In this document: piece by piece, positions 62,501 through 64,000 of the stretch | How positions within the stretch are numbered: the first letter of the stretch is position 1 | Layout: every line of letters begins with the position of its first letter | Source of the DNA: Pluralibacter sp. | GTDB taxonomy: Bacteria > Pseudomonadota > Gammaproteobacteria > Enterobacterales > Enterobacteriaceae | Assembly: GCF_019237635.1 (NCBI RefSeq) | Contig: NZ_JAFAGS010000007.1 | Span: forward strand, 1 to 64,000 | Length of the DNA stretch: 64,000 bases | Direction of reading: 5' to 3' | Made by a program: the position numbers and the translations under genes | The notes under the pieces: model-generated | Databases searched by the model: none | What the model was told of the DNA's origin: nothing | What the model saw: the letters and a program-made list of their open reading frames with translations, nothing else

Positions 62501-62941
62501 GGTGAGCCACTCGGGGCGGTAAACCAGGTACTGGTCGTAGAGATCGGCTACGCGAGAGGCCATCTGAAACAGCTTGCGCTTGTCGCTGTCGTCGTGCAGA
62601 TAGTGGCGCAACGGGGCAAAGGCTTCGTCTTCAAGCATCAATGGCAGCAGGGTCATCAGCTTCCAGCTCATGCTCTGTTTGTTAAAGGCACTCTCTTTTG
62701 GGATGTCCGGCAGCACGCGGACAAACATGTCCCAGATAAAGCTCGCCGGTAGCGGGAATGCGATATTGGCGGCAATACCGAATCGCTTTGACAGCGTCAT
62801 CTGCAGCCATTGCGCCATACCGGTGCTTTGCACCAGCACCATCTCAGGTTCAAAAGGGTCGTCGAGCCTCTTCTGCTCAACAATGAACTCCATCAATGCT
62901 TCCAGCACATCCAGACGGTTGGAGTGGTAGACCCGTAACAT
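59573..62941 (-). CDS. recC: Exonuclease V subunit RecC
   Basis: RecC splits the duplex and recognises Chi within the RecBCD complex. The 1122-residue protein has no active helicase motif but keeps the SF1-like fold: MEFIVEQKRLDDPFEPEMVLVQSTGMAQWLQMTLS near the N-terminus and the large central VCLLGMNDGVYPRALSPLGFDLM. It is separate from ptrA by 128 bp, which could carry a ptrA promoter. ppdC ends 21 bp upstream. Confidence 0.96.
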   Translation of the reverse strand: MLRVYHSNRLDVLEALMEFIVEQKRLDDPFEPEMVLVQSTGMAQWLQMTLSKRFGIAANIAFPLPASFIWDMFVRVLPDIPKESAFNKQSMSWKLMTLLPLMLEDEAFAPLRHYLHDDSDKRKLFQMASRVADLYDQYLVYRPEWLTRWENDERIDGLDAAQAWQAPLWKALVEQTAALGQPLWHRANLYQRFIAALENSEQPPAGLPPRVFICGISALPPVYLQALQALGKHIDVFVLFTNPCRYYWGDIKDPAFLAKLQARQRRHHRDDRELPLFRDSARAPGLFNEDGEQDVGNPMLASWGKLGRDYLYLLAGLERYEELDAFVDIEPDNLLHNLQYDILELQNSAIAGRTAEEFARSDTKRELDPNDRSLTVHLCHSPQREVEVLHDRLLAMLDDDPTLMPRDIIVMVADIDSYSPFIQAVFGSTSGDRYLPWAISDRRARKSHPALQAFITLLSLPDSRFTSEDVLALLDVPVLAARFGIDEDGLRYLRQWVNESGIRWGMDDDNVREWDLPATGQHTWRFGLTRMLLGYAMESQQGEWRSVLPYDESSGLIAELVGHLASLLMQLNRWRHALTQERTLAQWLPLCREMLNDFFLPDPDTEAALALIEQQWQAIIEQGVEAHYHDAVPLSLLRDELGQRLDQERISQRFLAGPVNICTLMPMRSIPFKVVCLLGMNDGVYPRALSPLGFDLMSQKPVRGDRSRRDDDRYLFLEALMSAEQKLYISYIGRSIQDNSERYPSVLVQELVDYIGQSHRLRGDESLNCDDSERRVKAHITHQHTRMPFDAANFRRGEVQSFAHEWLAAASQQGEAHAAFIQPLAEQPLEALPLEQLQRFWQHPVRAFFQMRLRVNFRLEESEIPDMEPFVLEGLTRYQLNQQLVNTLVEQRDADVMHRRFRAAGELPYGAFGDISWDEQCQEMQALADRVVSLRQPAQSMEIDLQCDGVNITGWLSQVQSDGLLRWRPSLISMSQGMQLWLEHLVYCASGGDGESRLLLRKDEAWRFPPLSADEAMQSLSQLVAGYRQGMTQPLLFMPESGGAWLKACYDAENDVVLKDDATLQKARSKFMQAYEGNMMKRGEGADIWYQRLWRTLEPATYEAITEQTEKYLLPVFRFHQP

Positions 62942-62962
62942 AGTGGCTCCTGAGGCGACGCG

Positions 62963-63292
62963 TTAATCTTCGTGAATTCTCGGGCAATGCAGCCGTGACA
63001 TTTGCCCCTGCCTGCCGGTGGGCGTGGCGATGGTCACCGTGATGCTGACACAACTTTGCCGGCTTGTCTGCATACGGGTTTGCCTCCAGCCTGCTGGCAA
63101 CGCGTCAACCTGCGGCAATGTTTGTTCGCTGGCATAGCGCCACAGTTGCCGGTACTGCTGCAATTCAGCCGCGCCGACAGCGAGGTTTTTCTGGTAGCCT
63201 GCCAGCGCGCTCACCACCATGACCAGCAGCATGAGGCTCAGTAACACCTCCGGCAGGCTGAAGCCTTGTTCGTGCTTCAGGGAAGCTGACAC
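62963..63292 (-). CDS. ppdC: Prepilin-like protein PpdC
   Basis: The 109-residue protein has a type IV prepilin-like N-terminus: after a short basic leader comes GFSLPEVLLSLMLLVMVVSALAG (about residues 11-33), with the prepilin-peptidase site Gly-Phe and Glu at +5. I choose GTG 63292, which lies 16 bp inside ygdB, because it places the cleavage site correctly and gives nearly the E. coli length (107). Longer ATG starts would add an improbable leader. The role is probably a minor pseudopilin; the assembly genes are elsewhere. Confidence 0.85.
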   Translation of the reverse strand: MSASLKHEQGFSLPEVLLSLMLLVMVVSALAGYQKNLAVGAAELQQYRQLWRYASEQTLPQVDALPAGWRQTRMQTSRQSCVSITVTIATPTGRQGQMSRLHCPRIHED

Positions 63293-63684
63293 TGTGCCTC
63301 CTCGCGCCGGGGGCAAAAGTCGCTCCAGCCATGAGCGTCGAAATGTACCCTGCCATTTTGCACGTTTCCCGACCACCAGCGTAACTGCTCGCCGCTCCCG
63401 GCCATCAACAGCGCGGCATCATCGCTAAAAAGGCGCAGGCACAGCCGCCCGGGTAACGCGGCGGCCTGGCGACACTGCTCCGGCGCCAGACCGTCCCACG
63501 TCTGCATTCGTCCCCATTCCAGCAGGGAGTCCGCACTTGCGCCATCGCGCAGCGCCTTTACTTCAAGCCCGGCAAGGGAGAGTTGCGCCTGATGCTGGTG
63601 GCTGAGCCCCTGCAGCGTCAGGCTGCCCAATGCCAGCAGCAGCAGAACCATCAGCAATGATGAGACGCCGCGCTGGCGATTCAC
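63277..63684 (-). CDS. ygdB: YgdB, DUF2509 pilin-associated protein
   Basis: The 135-residue protein starts MNRQRGVSSLLMVLLLLALGSLTLQGLS, a short basic leader plus one membrane helix resembling prepilin-like or PilX-type minor subunits. It belongs to the YgdB family in the ppdAB-ygdB-ppdC cluster. It overlaps ppdB by 4 bp and ppdC by 16 bp, so the genes are tightly coupled. Function is unproven. Confidence 0.85.
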   Translation of the reverse strand: MNRQRGVSSLLMVLLLLALGSLTLQGLSHQHQAQLSLAGLEVKALRDGASADSLLEWGRMQTWDGLAPEQCRQAAALPGRLCLRLFSDDAALLMAGSGEQLRWWSGNVQNGRVHFDAHGWSDFCPRREEAQCQLP

Positions 63685-64000
63685 AGATTATGCCCTGTCA
63701 CGTGATAGCGCGCTTCTGCCCTCATATCGCCCCGCGCCGCAGGCCTGGCGGCGAGCATGACGGAAAGCACGGGCGGATAACCCGAAACATTATGCCGCTC
63801 TACGCTAAACGCATCGACGGTGATGGTTTGCGGATCGGTCATCTTTTCCCAGCCTTTGCCGCTGCAACTTAGCGCGCCGCGCAGCGTTTCCAGCACGCCG
63901 TTTTGCAGCCGAAAACCGGTCACCTCCGCCATTGATGCCGGGGTTTCCTCCCACATGCCGTTCGCATTGGCATCCCAGCGGATCAGCACGCACTGCGTTT
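63681..64000 (-). CDS. ppdB: Prepilin-like protein PpdB, C-terminal part (partial)
   Basis: The frame is open to the right edge; the first complete codon is at 63998 and translation reads TQCVLIRWDANANGMWEE, then GFRLQNGVLETLRGALSCSGKGWEK and a C-terminal HVTGHNL. This matches the C-terminal portion of PpdB. The N-terminal prepilin helix lies outside the window. The gene precedes and overlaps ygdB, as in K-12. Confidence 0.88.
   Translation of the reverse strand, partial: TQCVLIRWDANANGMWEETPASMAEVTGFRLQNGVLETLRGALSCSGKGWEKMTDPQTITVDAFSVERHNVSGYPPVLSVMLAARPAARGDMRAEARYHVTGHNL

Overview
The window is chromosomal DNA of an enteric gammaproteobacterium (Enterobacteriaceae, Escherichia/Salmonella/Citrobacter clade). 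Gene order follows the E. coli K-12 cysH-to-ppdB segment almost step for step: cysJIH, queD, ygcN-ygcE, queE, eno-pyrG-mazG-relA-rlmD-barA, yqcA-truC-yqcC-csrB-syd-queF-ppnN, sdaCB, xni-rlmM-ygdD-gcvA-gcvB-csdAE-tcdA-mltA, initiator tRNAs, amiC-argA-recD-recB-ptrA-recC, ppdC-ygdB-ppdB. It is not K-12: mazEF is missing between relA and mazG, ygdI (from memory of K-12) is missing before csdA, there are two rather than three initiator tRNA genes, and a ManNAc-6-P epimerase/PTS/RpiR cassette plus an acyl-reductase-like gene sit upstream of eno. A Citrobacter-like genome is my guess; the genus is not proven.

Layout. 1-186 is the 5' end of a type I-E cas3. 393-4657 is the sulfate-assimilation operon cysJIH. 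4962-5327 is queD. 5394-15949 is the uncharacterised ygc cluster: FixC/FixX-like ygcNO, GlpP-like antiterminator ygcP, ETF subunits ygcQR, transporters ygcS and yqcE, FAD oxidase ygcU, dehydrogenase ygcW and sugar kinase ygcE. 16002-21487 holds queE, the amino-sugar cassette and the reductase. 21538-29222 is central metabolism and stringent response. 29280-34814 holds barA and its regulatory target csrB. 34879-47739 is housekeeping with the sRNA gcvB. 47948-48148 has two tRNA-fMet genes. 48326-64000 is cell-wall amidase, arginine synthesis, RecBCD with protease III, and prepilin-like genes.

Main discovery. In the 310-bp gap between the divergent ygcW and yqcE genes, both transcripts have the same regulatory layout, mirrored. 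Each has a near-consensus CRP site about 41.5 bp upstream of a predicted start, an extended -10, a 15-nt loop held by a 5-7 bp stem at the extreme 5' end of the RNA, and a strong intrinsic terminator just before the gene that reuses the 3' half of that stem. The two loops match at 14 of 15 bases and the stems differ by compensatory changes. This is what a pair of protein-controlled RNA antiterminators looks like, and the cluster encodes a GlpP-family antiterminator (YgcP). I infer that YgcP, probably with a polyol or sugar phosphate ligand, switches on both arms of an ETF-linked sugar or polyol oxidation pathway under catabolite control.

Other connections: QueD, QueE and QueF cover three of the four steps from GTP-derived precursor to preQ1. 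RelA, the ppGpp-responsive PpnN and a GC-rich tRNA promoter discriminator belong to the stringent response. BarA signals through UvrY to csrB, whose UvrY-type box is visible 175 bp upstream of the RNA start.
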